A stretch of DNA of 64,000 nt, taken from Methylobacterium sp. (GTDB lineage Bacteria > Pseudomonadota > Alphaproteobacteria > Rhizobiales > Beijerinckiaceae). Position 1 is the first letter of the stretch. Every line of letters begins with the position of its first letter. Location: NCBI GenBank assembly GCA_020252645.1, contig JADCCN010000003.1, positions 62,001 through 126,000 on the forward strand, written 5' to 3'. A model generated the notes under the pieces. The model saw only the letters and a list, made by a program, of their open reading frames with translations. It had not been told where the DNA came from and ran no database searches. Position numbers and translations under genes: made by a program. Positions 15,950 through 25,646 of the stretch are shown here, one piece after another.

Positions 15950-18919
15950 ATGGGCCTCGTCCCAGTTCCTGGCGGCGCGCGCATCGACCTTCAGCGGCAC
16001 CTTGAGATCGAGGATTGGCAGCGGCGCTTCCTCCATCACGCGGGTGATGACCGGGATGGCCCCGGCCACCGCCCCTTCCGGCGCCTCGAAGATCAGTTCG
16101 TCATGCACCTGCAGCAGCATCTCGGCTGGCGAGTTCACGCCGGCGAGCGCCGCATCCATCCGCAGCATCGCACGGCGGATGATATCGGCCGCCGAGCCCT
16201 GAATCGGTGCGTTGATGGCCGCGCGTTCGAGGAAGGCACGCTCGCTCGGGTTCTTCGTGTCGATGTTCGGGAAGAAGCATTTGCGGCCGAAAATGGTCTC
16301 GACGAAACCCTCCGCCTTCACCCGGCGCTTCGTCTCTTCCATGTAGTCGCGGATGCCGGGGAAGCGCTCGAAATACTTCTTGATGTAGGCTCCCGCCTCC
16401 TCGCGCCCGATGCCCAGCTGCTTTGCGAGCCCGAAGGCGGAAATGCCATAGATGATGCCGAAATTGATGGCTTTCGCACGCCGGCGCACCTCGCTCGTCA
16501 TCCCGGCCACGGGCACGCCGAACATCTCGGACGCGGTCATGGCGTGAATGTCCACGCCCTCGGCAAAGGCTTTCCGGAGCTGCGGGATCTCCGCGATATG
16601 CGCGAGCAGGCGCAATTCGATCTGGGAATAATCCGCCGAGATCAGCAGGCGGCCCGGCGGCGCGATGAAGGCCTGGCGGATTTTCCGGCCCATCTCGTTC
16701 CTCACGGGAATGTTCTGCAGGTTCGGCTCGTTGGAGGAGAGCCGCCCCGTGGAGGTGGAGGCGAGCGCGTAAGACGTATGCACGCGGCCCGTCTCGGCAT
16801 TCACATAGCCCGGAAGCGCATCGGTATAGGTGGATTTCAGCTTCTGGAGTTGCCGCCATTCCAGCAGCCTTTCCGGCAGGGCATGGCCCTGGTCGGCAAG
16901 TTCTTCGAGCACATCGGCACCCGTGGACCAGGCACCGGTCGCGGTCTTGCGCCCGCCGGGCAGGCCCATTTTGGCAAAGAGGATATCGCCCAGTTGCTTG
17001 GGCGAGCCGAGATTGAAATTCTCGCCCGCCAACTCGTGGATTTCCGCCTCGAGCCGCGCCATGCCCTGCGCGAATTCACCCGAGAGGCGCGAGAGGATCT
17101 GCCGGTCGATGGCAATGCCGCGCCGCTCCATCTTCGCGAGGCAATCCGGCATGCCGCGTTCGAGCGTTTCGTAGACATTCGCGAGGCCTTCCGCCGCAAG
17201 CCTCGGCTTCAGCGCGAGCCAGAGGCGGAGCGTCACATCCGCATCCTCCGCCGCATAGGCCGTGGCGCGATCGATCGGAACGCGATCGAAACTCACCATC
17301 GCCTTGCCTTTCCCCGCGACCTCGCCGAACGAGATTGGCTGATGCCCGAGATGGCGCAGGGAGAGTTCATCCATGCCATGCCCGCCGCGCCCGACATCGA
17401 GCGCGTAGGAGATGAGCATCGTGTCGTCGAGCGGGGCGATATCGACGCCGTGCCGGCGCATGATGTTGAGATCATATTTCAGGTTCTGGCCGATTTTCAG
17501 CGTGGCCGGGTCTTCGAGCAGCGGCTTCAGGGCGGCGAGGGCATCGGCGAGCGCGATCTGCTCCGGCACGAGGCCGGAATCGAAAAGCCCGTCGCCCGTG
17601 CGATGCTGCAGCGGCACATAGACCGCGCGACCCGGCTCGATGGCCAGCGACACGCCGACGAGCTCCGCCTGCATGGAATCAAGCGATGAGGTTTCGGTAT
17701 CGAATGCCACCACGCCCCGCTCCCGCGCCTCGACGATGAAGGCTTCGAGTTCAGCGAGCGTGCGGATCGCCGGGTAGCTCTCGGGCTTCACCGGCATGGC
17801 GATGAGCTTCGCGAGGCGCCCGGCGGCAAAGCCCGCCGGCGTGAGCGCATCGGGGGAGGGCATGACGGCGGGCACGGCGGCGGGCGCCGTGCTCGCCGCA
17901 TCCAGGACAGGTGCCGGGGGCACAAACCCGCCCTTGCCGGCCGCGGCAAAAGCCGGATCGGGCGGAATGGCATCAAGATCCACGCCCGAGAGTTCCGCCA
18001 CGCGCTTGGTGAGTGTCGTGAATTCCATGGCTTTCAGAAAGGCCACAGCCTTCGGCGCGTCGAGCGGATGCGCCACAAGCGTCTCGAGCGCGTGCTCCAC
18101 CGGCACATCGCGCAGGAGGGTGACAAGCGTCTTCGAGATGCGGATTTTCTCGACCACATCCGGGTCGGTGAGGGTTTCGCGGCGTTTCGGCTGCCTGATC
18201 TCATTCGCACGGGCCAGCAAGGTTTCGAGATCGCCATATTCGGTGATGAGCGCTGCCGCCGTCTTCACGCCAATTCCCGGTGCTCCCGGGATATTGTCGG
18301 TGGAATCGCCCGCCAGCGCCTGCACCTCCACCACCTTTTCGGGCGGCACACCGAAATAATCGAGCACCTCCGCTTCGCCGACGAGCCTTTCCTCGCGCTC
18401 GCCGGAGGCGGGATCGTAGAGCGTGATTCCCGGCCCGATGAGCTGCATGAGGTCCTTGTCGGCCGAGACGATGGTGACTTCCGCGCCATTCGCGGCGGCC
18501 TCGGTGGCGTAGGTCGCAATCAGGTCATCCGCCTCGTATTTCGCCATCTCCACCGGCTCATAGCCGAAGGCGCGCACAACCGCGCGCATCAGCGGGAATT
18601 GCGGCACGAGTTCTTCCGGCGGCTCCGAGCGGTTCGCCTTGTAGGCGGGGTAGAGCGCCTTGCGGAAGGAATCCTCGCTCTTGTCGAAAACAAGCGCGAG
18701 ATGGGTCGCCTTCCTGCCCCGCGCGCCTTCTCGCACGAACTGAAAGAGCTTGGTCGCGAAAATGCGCACCGCGCCCGTGGGCAGGCGATCCGAGCGGTAA
18801 TTGTAGCGCTGGTCCTGCCGGATCGACTGGAAATAGGCGCGAAAAACGAAGGACGAGCCATCGACCAGAATGACGTGATCGCCCGGGCCGGGCTTCTTGG
18901 AGAGAAGTGCGGTGCTCAT
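15947..18919 (-). CDS. polA: DNA polymerase I
   Basis: A 990-residue full-length PolA. The 5'-nuclease domain (about 10-300) starts HVILVDGSSFVFRAYF; the 3'-5' proofreading domain keeps FDTETSSLD (ExoI), GQNLKYDLNIMRRHG (ExoII) and YAAEDADVTLRLW (ExoIII), so proofreading looks active. The polymerase domain shows SADYSQIELRLLAHI (motif A), RRRAKAINFGIIYG (motif B) and LLQVHDELIFE (motif C). The start is placed at ATG 18919 (MSTALLSKK); an in-frame codon at 18973 adds 18 residues without homology. It acts in repair and Okazaki-fragment processing. The TAG stop is the edge of a palindromic repeat. Confidence 0.97.
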   Translation of the reverse strand: MSTALLSKKPGPGDHVILVDGSSFVFRAYFQSIRQDQRYNYRSDRLPTGAVRIFATKLFQFVREGARGRKATHLALVFDKSEDSFRKALYPAYKANRSEPPEELVPQFPLMRAVVRAFGYEPVEMAKYEADDLIATYATEAAANGAEVTIVSADKDLMQLIGPGITLYDPASGEREERLVGEAEVLDYFGVPPEKVVEVQALAGDSTDNIPGAPGIGVKTAAALITEYGDLETLLARANEIRQPKRRETLTDPDVVEKIRISKTLVTLLRDVPVEHALETLVAHPLDAPKAVAFLKAMEFTTLTKRVAELSGVDLDAIPPDPAFAAAGKGGFVPPAPVLDAASTAPAAVPAVMPSPDALTPAGFAAGRLAKLIAMPVKPESYPAIRTLAELEAFIVEARERGVVAFDTETSSLDSMQAELVGVSLAIEPGRAVYVPLQHRTGDGLFDSGLVPEQIALADALAALKPLLEDPATLKIGQNLKYDLNIMRRHGVDIAPLDDTMLISYALDVGRGGHGMDELSLRHLGHQPISFGEVAGKGKAMVSFDRVPIDRATAYAAEDADVTLRLWLALKPRLAAEGLANVYETLERGMPDCLAKMERRGIAIDRQILSRLSGEFAQGMARLEAEIHELAGENFNLGSPKQLGDILFAKMGLPGGRKTATGAWSTGADVLEELADQGHALPERLLEWRQLQKLKSTYTDALPGYVNAETGRVHTSYALASTSTGRLSSNEPNLQNIPVRNEMGRKIRQAFIAPPGRLLISADYSQIELRLLAHIAEIPQLRKAFAEGVDIHAMTASEMFGVPVAGMTSEVRRRAKAINFGIIYGISAFGLAKQLGIGREEAGAYIKKYFERFPGIRDYMEETKRRVKAEGFVETIFGRKCFFPNIDTKNPSERAFLERAAINAPIQGSAADIIRRAMLRMDAALAGVNSPAEMLLQVHDELIFEAPEGAVAGAIPVITRVMEEAPLPILDLKVPLKVDARAARNWDEAH

Positions 18920-18981
18920 GGCAAGCTTTATAGGCGCGGGCGGGAGGACAGTCAGCCCGTTCTTCACCGCCATCCCGCATG

Positions 18982-19008
18982 AAAAAGCCGGCGGGTTTCC
19001 CCGCCGGC
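18982..19008 (-). terminator. Rho-independent terminator of rpsA
   Basis: On the minus strand a perfect 9-bp stem GCCGGCGGG / CCCGCCGGC with GAAA loop is followed by TTTTTC. It starts 33 bases after the rpsA stop codon and before polA, so rpsA and polA are probably separate transcripts. Confidence 0.9.
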
Positions 19009-19041
19009 CTGATGCTTGCCAAAGCCCGGGAGGGCCGGCGC

Positions 19042-20736
19042 TTACTTGCCCTTCTTGAGGGCCGCGCCGAGGATGTCGCCCAAAGTCGCGCCGGAATCGG
19101 CCGAACCATATTGCGCCATCGCTTCCTTCTCCTCGGCCATTTCGAGAGCCTTGACCGAGACCTGGATCTTGCGGGTCTTCTTGTCGAAGAGCACCACGCG
19201 GGCATCGAACTTCTCGCCGGCCGCGAAGCGATCCGGGCGCTGGTCGCCCCGGTCTCGCGCCAGCTCCGAGCGCTTTATGAAGGTGGTGATGTCCGAGCCC
19301 GAGATCTTCACCTCGAGGCCGCCATCCTTCACTTCCAGCACTTCGCAGGTGACCACCGCGCCCTTGCGGACGGTGTCGGCAGCGCCCGCGAACGGGTCCG
19401 AGCCCACCTGCTTAATGCCGAGCGAGATGCGCTCCTTGTCGGTATCCACATCAAGGACGACGGCGCGCACATAATCGCCCTTCTTGTATTCCTCGATCAC
19501 CTGCTCGCCCGGACGGTTCCAGTCGAGATCCGAGAGATGCACCATGCCGTCCACATCGCCATCGAGGCCGATGAAGAGACCGAACTCGGTCTTGTTCTTC
19601 ACCTCGCCCTCGACAAGGCTGCCGACCGGATGCTTGTCCACGAAGGCTTCCCACGGATTGGCGAGCGTCTGCTTGAGGCCAAGCGAGATGCGGCGCTTCA
19701 CGGGATCGACCTCGAGAACCTGCACTTCCACTTCCTGCGAGGTGGAGAGCAGCTTGCCCGGATGGACGTTCTTCTTGGTCCAGCTCATCTCGGAGACGTG
19801 GATCAGGCCTTCGATGCCCGGCTCCAGCTCCACGAACGCGCCGTAATCGGTGATGTTCGTGACGCGGCCCGTGAACTTGCCCTGGATCGGATATTTGGCC
19901 TCGATGCCCTCCCAGGGGTTGCCCTGGAGCTGCTTCATGCCGAGCGAGATGCGGTGGGTTTCCTGGTTGATCTTGACGATCTTGACCTTCACGGTCTGGC
20001 CGACGGTGAGCACCTCCGACGGATGGTTCACGCGGCGCCAGGCGATATCCGTGACGTGCAGCAGGCCATCGATGCCGCCGAGATCCACGAAGGCGCCGTA
20101 ATCGGTGATGTTCTTCACGACGCCGTCGATGATCTGGCCTTCCTCGAGGTTCGAGACGAGCTCCTGGCGCTGGCCGGCGCGGGTTTCCTCAAGCACGGTA
20201 CGGCGCGACACGACGATGTTGCCGCGGCGGCGATCCATCTTCAGGATCTCGAAGGGCTGCGGCACACCCATGAGCGGGCCGACATCGCGGATCGGGCGGA
20301 TATCCACCTGCGAACGCGGCAGGAAGGCCACGGCGCCGTCGAGATCGACGGTGTAGCCGCCCTTGACCTGGTTGAAGATCGAGCCCGTGACCTTTTCCTT
20401 GGCCTCGAAAGCCTTTTCGAGGCGCACCCAGCTCTCCTCGCGGCGGGCCTTGTCACGGCTGATGACCGCCTCGCCCATCGCGTTCTCGACGCGCTCGAGA
20501 TAAACCTCCACGCGGTCGCCGATCTTCAGCACGAAATCCTTGTTCGGGCCGGCAAATTCCTTCAGCGCGACACGGCCCTCGGTCTTGAGGCCGATATCGA
20601 TCACCGCGACATCCTTCTCGATCGCGACGACGCGACCATTGATGACGGTGCCTTCAGCAGTATCCGCCTTCTCGAAGCTTTCGGCGAGAAGGGACGCGAA
20701 ATCCTCGCGGGACGGGTTCATTTGAGTGGTGGACAT
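19042..20736 (-). CDS. rpsA: 30S ribosomal protein S1
   Basis: A 564-residue protein with six S1 RNA-binding repeats (about residues 30-95, 115-180, 200-268, 285-355, 372-442, 459-528); examples are VVKNITDYGAFVDLGGIDGL and VTNITDYGAFVELEPGIEGL, followed by HPSEVLTVGQTVKVKI-type segments. It helps the ribosome bind mRNA leaders. The start is ATG 20736 (MSTTQMNPSREDF); the frame continues upstream without homology. A strong terminator follows. In most relatives cmk lies directly upstream; here four genes lie between. The 295-base leader region (20737-21031) has no gene; S1 leaders are often autoregulated, but no specific structure was identified. Confidence 0.98.
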   Translation of the reverse strand: MSTTQMNPSREDFASLLAESFEKADTAEGTVINGRVVAIEKDVAVIDIGLKTEGRVALKEFAGPNKDFVLKIGDRVEVYLERVENAMGEAVISRDKARREESWVRLEKAFEAKEKVTGSIFNQVKGGYTVDLDGAVAFLPRSQVDIRPIRDVGPLMGVPQPFEILKMDRRRGNIVVSRRTVLEETRAGQRQELVSNLEEGQIIDGVVKNITDYGAFVDLGGIDGLLHVTDIAWRRVNHPSEVLTVGQTVKVKIVKINQETHRISLGMKQLQGNPWEGIEAKYPIQGKFTGRVTNITDYGAFVELEPGIEGLIHVSEMSWTKKNVHPGKLLSTSQEVEVQVLEVDPVKRRISLGLKQTLANPWEAFVDKHPVGSLVEGEVKNKTEFGLFIGLDGDVDGMVHLSDLDWNRPGEQVIEEYKKGDYVRAVVLDVDTDKERISLGIKQVGSDPFAGAADTVRKGAVVTCEVLEVKDGGLEVKISGSDITTFIKRSELARDRGDQRPDRFAAGEKFDARVVLFDKKTRKIQVSVKALEMAEEKEAMAQYGSADSGATLGDILGAALKKGK

Positions 20737-21031
20737 GAAATCTCCGGAATGCGCCTGCCGCAAAACGGCCTCCGGCGCGGGCACTGGTGCTTCCTCGTTG
20801 CGCTCCATTCCAATCCTGACGGCCATCGCCGGATGGCGATGAAGCCCGAGCGGGCGACCAGTGCGAAAGTCGCGGAACCGTCCGGCGGAATGTGTGGTTT
20901 CCTCGCCGCGAAGCTGCCGGTTCAGTCGCCTTTGGAAAACGACAAAACCGCCAGAACCCGCGAAGGTCCGGCGAATTGGGCTGCGCAATAGCAGAAGCGG
21001 GCAAGCGCGGCAAGCGCGGCAGCCTCACGCC

Positions 21032-21496
21032 CTATGGAAGGTTAAGCACCATGAAGGTAGAGTTGGGATCGGGCCTGTAGCCTGCGAAGGGGCCGCATTC
21101 CGCGAAACCGTGGCGCTGATAAAGTTCGCGCGCGGGCCGGAAATAATCATAGGAACCCGTCTCGAGATAGAGCCGCCTGAGGCCGAGCTTGCGTGCTTCC
21201 CCGATCACGTGCTGCACCACGGCGCTGCCCACGCCGCGGCGCTTGGCGGCGGGAATGGTGCGCATGGCCTTCACCTCGCCTTCCTCGGCATCGAGCTGCT
21301 TCAGCGCGCCCATGCCGAGCAGTTCCTCGCCCTCCCAGAGCGTGAAGAAGGTGATTTCCGGCACCTGCATCGCGGAATAATCCAGCACATGGCAGGAATC
21401 GGGCGGGGAGACCGCTCGGTTCTCGGTATAATGATGCTCGAGAAGCGCGCGAACACGCGGATCGGAAAAATCGCCGGGGCGGATCTCGAAGGCCAT
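21032..21496 (-). CDS. GNAT-family N-acetyltransferase
   Basis: A 154-residue GNAT acetyltransferase starting at ATG 21496 (MAFEIRPGDFSDP). The acetyl-CoA-binding motif A is visible: VKAMRTIPAAKRRGVGSAVV (about 75-94, R-x-x-G-x-G), followed by RRLYLETGSYDYFRPARELY and QRHGFAECGPFAGY. Close to the PhnO/ElaA-size group that acetylates small amines; substrate unknown. It starts eight bases after the stop of the XRE-cupin regulator, so the two are co-transcribed and may act on the same amine-containing compound. Confidence 0.88.
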   Translation of the reverse strand: MAFEIRPGDFSDPRVRALLEHHYTENRAVSPPDSCHVLDYSAMQVPEITFFTLWEGEELLGMGALKQLDAEEGEVKAMRTIPAAKRRGVGSAVVQHVIGEARKLGLRRLYLETGSYDYFRPARELYQRHGFAECGPFAGYRPDPNSTFMVLNLP

Positions 21497-21504
21497 GTTC
21501 CCCC

Positions 21505-22092
21505 TCACAGCATGAAGATGAGATAGCGCGCGCCCATCATGGGCGGCGTTTCGAAACGCGTCGGGCCATGCAGCACGTAGCGCAGGCAATCCCCGGGGCG
21601 CAGATCATGCGCCACGCCCTCGATCGAAAGGGTCAGCGCGCCTTCGAGCATCACCAGGTGATGTTCGAGGCCAGGGCGCGGGGGAAGATCGTAGGAGATC
21701 ACCGTGCCAGCGGGCAGCGCGCCCTCGATCACCTCGCCGGCGAGGTTCTGCGCGGGCGGCGAAACAGCCCGGCGGGCGAAACCGGTCGCCGGGTCTTCCC
21801 AGAGCGGCTGTTCGCCGCGCCGGATCAGCGGCGAGGCTTCGGTTTCGACCTGATGCAGCAGCCGCGAGGCCGTGAGCCCGAAGGCGCTGGCCAGCTTGCA
21901 CAGCGCGACCGCCGTGGCACTCACCTCGGCATTCTCGAGGCGCGAGAGCGTGGCGCGGCTCACGCCCGAGCGGGTCGCAAGCTCATCCAGCGACCAGCCG
22001 CGCGATTGCCGGAGACGACGCAGGCCCGCGCCGATCTGCCGATCAAGCGATTCCGGATACATGGAGGCCGTGGCAAATGACAAATTTCCCAT
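21505..22092 (-). CDS. XRE-family regulator with C-terminal cupin
   Basis: A 195-residue regulator: helix-turn-helix (about 20-75: RRLRQSRGWSLDELATRSGV, SRATLSRLENAEVSATAVAL) plus a cupin-2 ligand domain (about 110-190: LEHHLVMLEGALTLSIEG, DLRPGDCLRYVLHGPTRFE). Proteins of this build usually control small amine or sugar metabolism genes next to them, here the GNAT gene. The start is ATG 22092; an alternative at 22062 would still keep the whole HTH. Confidence 0.9.
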   Translation of the reverse strand: MGNLSFATASMYPESLDRQIGAGLRRLRQSRGWSLDELATRSGVSRATLSRLENAEVSATAVALCKLASAFGLTASRLLHQVETEASPLIRRGEQPLWEDPATGFARRAVSPPAQNLAGEVIEGALPAGTVISYDLPPRPGLEHHLVMLEGALTLSIEGVAHDLRPGDCLRYVLHGPTRFETPPMMGARYLIFML

Positions 22093-22124
22093 AAACGGGA
22101 ATCTCTCTCATATTTGAGATGCTG

Positions 22125-22724
22125 TCAATCCCTCGCATTCCAGCCCGGTCTTGGAGCCAGCACGAGGGCCAGCACCATGCCGGTGATGAACCCGCCGAGA
22201 TGGGCCTGCCAATCTACCCCGGGAGCAAAAAGCGCAACGCCGATATTCAACCCGATATTGATGATGAAGAACGAGGCCGGCACGCCGATATGGCCGAGAA
22301 ACCACAGGCCCATGAGCGCACCCAGCAGGCCCGATGTGCCGCCGGAGGCACCGGCCCCGATGAAGGGCGCCTCATGCATCGCGACCGACAGGAACGATCC
22401 GCCGAGAATGCTCGCGAGGAAAAGCAGCAGGAACCGCAGCGTTCCCATGCCGCGCTCCAGCGGCACACCCCAGGCGAGGAGACAGATCATGTTCGCGGTG
22501 ATGTGCACGAGGCTGAAATGCAGGAAACCCGCCGTGAGGTAGCGCCAGGGCTCTTCCTCCATGAATGGCTGCGGCAGGAGGCCGCCCCAGGTCGCGATGG
22601 TGCGCGCACCGATATTCGTATCGCCATCGACCATCACCAACGCGGCATAGATCGCGACATTGGCGATCAGGATCAGCCAGAAGCCGGGGATGGGCTTGAA
22701 GCGTTGTGGCTCGGCAGGGTCCAT
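22125..22724 (-). CDS. Rhomboid-family intramembrane serine protease
   Basis: A 199-residue six-helix membrane protein. The catalytic serine lies in GAGASGGTSGLLGALMGL (Ser127) and the partner histidine in WQAHLGGFITG (His175); the L1-loop/helix 2 region EEPWRYLTAGFLHFSLVHIT has the conserved WR and HxxxN-type elements (HITAN). Both catalytic residues are present, so it is expected to be active in cleaving membrane-embedded segments of client proteins. The start ATG 22724 (MDPAEPQRF) follows an AGGAT sequence. It lies 17 bases after the deiodinase-like gene. Confidence 0.9.
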   Translation of the reverse strand: MDPAEPQRFKPIPGFWLILIANVAIYAALVMVDGDTNIGARTIATWGGLLPQPFMEEEPWRYLTAGFLHFSLVHITANMICLLAWGVPLERGMGTLRFLLLFLASILGGSFLSVAMHEAPFIGAGASGGTSGLLGALMGLWFLGHIGVPASFFIINIGLNIGVALFAPGVDWQAHLGGFITGMVLALVLAPRPGWNARD

Positions 22725-22741
22725 CCTGATCTCCCGGATGC

Positions 22742-23437
22742 TCAGAGGAAGAAGCTGGAAATGGCTTCGAGCGGTTTCTTTTCGGTCGCGTAAAGCGGAA
22801 TATGGGCATTCTCGGCCGGATATCCCGCTACCAGCAGGATATAGGGCTTCTCGTTGGCCGGACGCTGGCAAATCTCGTTCAGGAAACCCATCGGGCTCGG
22901 CGTATGCGTGAGCGTCGCGAGGCCCGCCTGATGCAAGGCGGCGATGAGGAAACCGGTCGCGATCGAGACCGATTCCGGCACGTAGTAGTTCTTGCGTGTC
23001 ACGCCGTCGGCGCTTGTCGAACTGCGCGCGCCGAAAATCGCGATGAGCCAGGGCGCGATTTCGAGGAAGGGCTTTTGCGGGTCCGTGCCCAGCGGGCGCA
23101 GGGCGCCGAGCCATTCCTCGCCCGCCTTGCCCGCATAGAAGGCGCGCTCCTCGATCTCGGCTTCGCGGCGGATGCGCGACTTCAGATCGGGGTTGCCGAT
23201 CACCGCGAAATGCCAGGGCTGGTGATTGGCGCCGGAGGGCGCGGTGCCGGCCACGCGCAGGCAGGCCTCGATGATGTCGCGGGGCACGGGCCGGGGCGAA
23301 AACTCGCGCACCGTGTGGCGCTTCTGCATGACCGCGAGGAACCGCAGGGCTTCCGCCCGCATCGCCTCCGGCGGCATCTCGGCATAATCGGGCAGCGGGA
23401 TGGGTTCGAAATCGCGGATTGTGACGTCGCTCTTCAT
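22742..23437 (-). CDS. Nitroreductase of the iodotyrosine-deiodinase-like group
   Basis: A 231-residue FMN nitroreductase-fold protein. [20 protein letters not shown] and [18 protein letters not shown] give the FMN-binding core. The active-site lid triad of iodotyrosine deiodinase appears as Glu97, Tyr101 and Lys122, with the same spacings (4 and 21) as Glu157, Tyr161 and Lys182 in the human enzyme; [19 protein letters not shown] and [12 protein letters not shown] also match. Such enzymes reductively remove halogen from halotyrosines. Ordinary nitroreductase activity is the alternative. Adjacent to cmk and the rhomboid gene on the same strand. Confidence 0.82.
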   Translation of the reverse strand: MKSDVTIRDFEPIPLPDYAEMPPEAMRAEALRFLAVMQKRHTVREFSPRPVPRDIIEACLRVAGTAPSGANHQPWHFAVIGNPDLKSRIRREAEIEERAFYAGKAGEEWLGALRPLGTDPQKPFLEIAPWLIAIFGARSSTSADGVTRKNYYVPESVSIATGFLIAALHQAGLATLTHTPSPMGFLNEICQRPANEKPYILLVAGYPAENAHIPLYATEKKPLEAISSFFL

Positions 23438-23472
23438 GGGGCGTACTCGTTGGCAACAGGCGCGGTGCTTCG

Positions 23473-24099
23473 TTAAGTCTGGACGCGCGCCTTCACCGCT
23501 GCAAGGGCTGCCGCGACGGCCTCTTCCACCCCGAGATGCGTGGTATCGAGGCGGATGGCATCTGCCGCGATCTGCATCTGCGGCGCATCCCGCGCATCGC
23601 GTGCGACGAGATCGGCAAGGATCTGCGCTTCTTCCACCGCTTCCCCCCGCCCGGCGAGCTCACGGAAACGGCGATGCGCGCGCACGCCGACATCCGCGTC
23701 GATCCAAAGCTTCACCGGTGCCCAGGGGGCGATGACCGTTCCGATGTCGCGCCCATCGAGCACCGCGCCGCGGGGATTGCGGGCGAAATCCTGCTGGAAC
23801 TGGCGCAAGGCCCGCCGCAAGCCGGGATGGCGCGCGACGCGGCTCGCCTGCTCGCCCGCCGCACGGGTGCGCAGGCGCTCATCCACCAGCCATTCCAGCA
23901 CGAAATCGCGCGCGATGCGCTCGGCGGCGGCTTCATCATCGAGGTCGAGGCCAAGATCGGCCATATGCTGCCCCACCGCGCGATAAAGCAGCCCCGTATC
24001 GAGCATCGGCAGGTGGAATTCGCCCGCGAGGCGCCTGGCAATCGTGCCCTTGCCGGAGGCGGCCGGCCCATCCACCGCGATCACGAGCGGCTGGCTCAC
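23473..24099 (-). CDS. cmk: Cytidylate kinase
   Basis: A 208-residue (d)CMP kinase. P-loop [17 protein letters not shown] at the N-terminus, [10 protein letters not shown] and [20 protein letters not shown] are diagnostic. It phosphorylates CMP and dCMP with ATP. Translation starts at GTG 24099, overlapping the aroA TGA by four bases (GTGA), so the two are translationally coupled. In many alphaproteobacteria rpsA follows directly; here it is displaced by a four-gene insert. Confidence 0.96.
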   Translation of the reverse strand: MSQPLVIAVDGPAASGKGTIARRLAGEFHLPMLDTGLLYRAVGQHMADLGLDLDDEAAAERIARDFVLEWLVDERLRTRAAGEQASRVARHPGLRRALRQFQQDFARNPRGAVLDGRDIGTVIAPWAPVKLWIDADVGVRAHRRFRELAGRGEAVEEAQILADLVARDARDAPQMQIAADAIRLDTTHLGVEEAVAAALAAVKARVQT

Positions 24100-25439
24100 A
24101 CGATTCTCCCGCCCAGACGGACCATGAGCGGCAGGAAATCCGGGAAGCTTGTGGCGATGAAGGTCACGTCATCCACGCCCACGGGCTTCGTGCTGGCGAG
24201 GCCCATCACCAGGAAGCTCATGGCGATGCGGTGATCCATATGCGTCTGCACTGCTCCGCCGCCCGGCGCGGGCCGGCCCTTGCCGAAAACGATCAGATCA
24301 TCGCCGACGATTCTGTGCTCCACGCCATTCACCGCCAGGCCGTCCGCCACCGCCGCGAGGCGATCCGATTCCTTCACGCGCAGTTCCTTGAGGCCGTTCA
24401 TGCGCGTCTCGCCGGTCGCGAAGGCGGCAGCCACCGCGAGGATCGGATATTCGTCGATCATCGAGGGTGCGCGCTCGGCAGGCACGTTCACGCCCTTGAG
24501 CGCGGAATGGCGCACGCAGAGATCGGCCACCGTCTCGCCGCCCTCCTCGCGCCGTTCGAGTTCGACGATATCCGCACCCATCTCCTTCAGCGTGATGAGG
24601 AGGCCAACGCGCAGCGGGTTCATCATCACCGATTTCACCACGATCTCCGAACCCGGCGTGATGAGCGCCGCGACGATGGGGAAGGCCGCGGAGGACGGGT
24701 CGGCCGGCACGAAGATCGGGCGGGGTGTCAGCGAGGGCTGGCCCTTCAGCGTCACCTGACGGCCATGCGGGCCATGGGGCGCCACGCGCACATCCGCGCC
24801 GAAGAAGGCGAGCATCTTTTCGGTATGGTCGCGCGAGGCCTCGTTCTCGATGACGGTGGTCTCGCCCGGCGCGTTGAGGCCGCAGAAGAGAACCGCGGAC
24901 TTGATCTGCGCAGAGGCGACGGGCGTCTCATAGGTGATCGGGATGGTTTCCTGCGCCCCGCGAATGGTCAGCGGCAGGCGATTGCCCTCGGCGGCCGAAA
25001 TCACTTCGACGCCCATCTTGCGGAGGGGATCGAGAATCCGGCCCATCGGGCGCTTGCGCAGCGAGGCATCGCCATCGAAGGTCGCGCGGATGGGGTGTCC
25101 GCCGATCACGCCCATCATCAGGCGCGAGCCCGTTCCGGCATTGCCGAAATCGAGCGTATGCGCCGGCTCCAGCAGGGTGCCGACACCCATTCCCCGCACC
25201 CGCCATTCGCCGGGGCCGAGATGTTCCACCGTCGCGCCCAGGGCACGGGCGGCATCGGCCGTGCGCAGCACATCCTCGCCTTCGAGCAGGCCCGTCACGC
25301 GCGTCTCGCCCACCGCGAGCAGGCCGAAGATCAGCGCGCGATGCGAGATCGACTTGTCACCGGGAACCTTCAGCGTGCCTTTGAGCGGATGGCCGGCCTC
25401 GGCGCGCATCGGCTTTGGAGATTGGGCGTGGCTCATCAT
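24096..25439 (-). CDS. aroA: 3-phosphoshikimate 1-carboxyvinyltransferase (EPSP synthase, class II-like)
   Basis: A 447-residue EPSP synthase of the shikimate pathway, very like the Agrobacterium CP4 enzyme: [60 protein letters not shown] and [15 protein letters not shown]. At the glyphosate-determining position CP4 has alanine (NAATG); here it is Gly102 (NAGTG), which in class II enzymes is linked to glyphosate sensitivity. The start is ATG 25439, with a second ATG next to it; GAGGA lies about ten bases upstream. It is the first gene of the minus-strand operon and divergent from the TIGR02300 gene. Confidence 0.96.
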   Translation of the reverse strand: MMSHAQSPKPMRAEAGHPLKGTLKVPGDKSISHRALIFGLLAVGETRVTGLLEGEDVLRTADAARALGATVEHLGPGEWRVRGMGVGTLLEPAHTLDFGNAGTGSRLMMGVIGGHPIRATFDGDASLRKRPMGRILDPLRKMGVEVISAAEGNRLPLTIRGAQETIPITYETPVASAQIKSAVLFCGLNAPGETTVIENEASRDHTEKMLAFFGADVRVAPHGPHGRQVTLKGQPSLTPRPIFVPADPSSAAFPIVAALITPGSEIVVKSVMMNPLRVGLLITLKEMGADIVELERREEGGETVADLCVRHSALKGVNVPAERAPSMIDEYPILAVAAAFATGETRMNGLKELRVKESDRLAAVADGLAVNGVEHRIVGDDLIVFGKGRPAPGGGAVQTHMDHRIAMSFLVMGLASTKPVGVDDVTFIATSFPDFLPLMVRLGGRIV

Positions 25440-25646
25440 CGTTCATCCTCGAAATGCGGCACCGGCGAGCCGGCTCCGCTCCGGCTTCGCGCCGGGTAAG
25501 GCGCGATGACGCGTCACGCGCATTGACAGGCGCAAGCGCACCCTCTAACGGGCTTCATCCCGAATTTGCAAGAGACCGTTCGGCGTCGATGGGCGCGGTT
25601 CGGGCGCTTGATCCCTCGAAACCCCTTTTGAAACGGGACCTCGACC

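Noticed and set aside
18979-20991. A 670-codon open frame on the plus strand opposite rpsA
   Set aside because: It is a mirror of the rpsA reading frame in high-GC DNA, has no recognisable domain, and rpsA is unmistakable. Long antisense frames opposite polA (15950-17689), the disulfide reductase (11400-13631) and the GMC oxidase (45037-46785) were dropped for the same reason.
20737-21031. Riboswitch or coding gene in the rpsA leader
   Set aside because: I found no conserved riboswitch core or convincing small gene; short frames here lack a ribosome site and homology.
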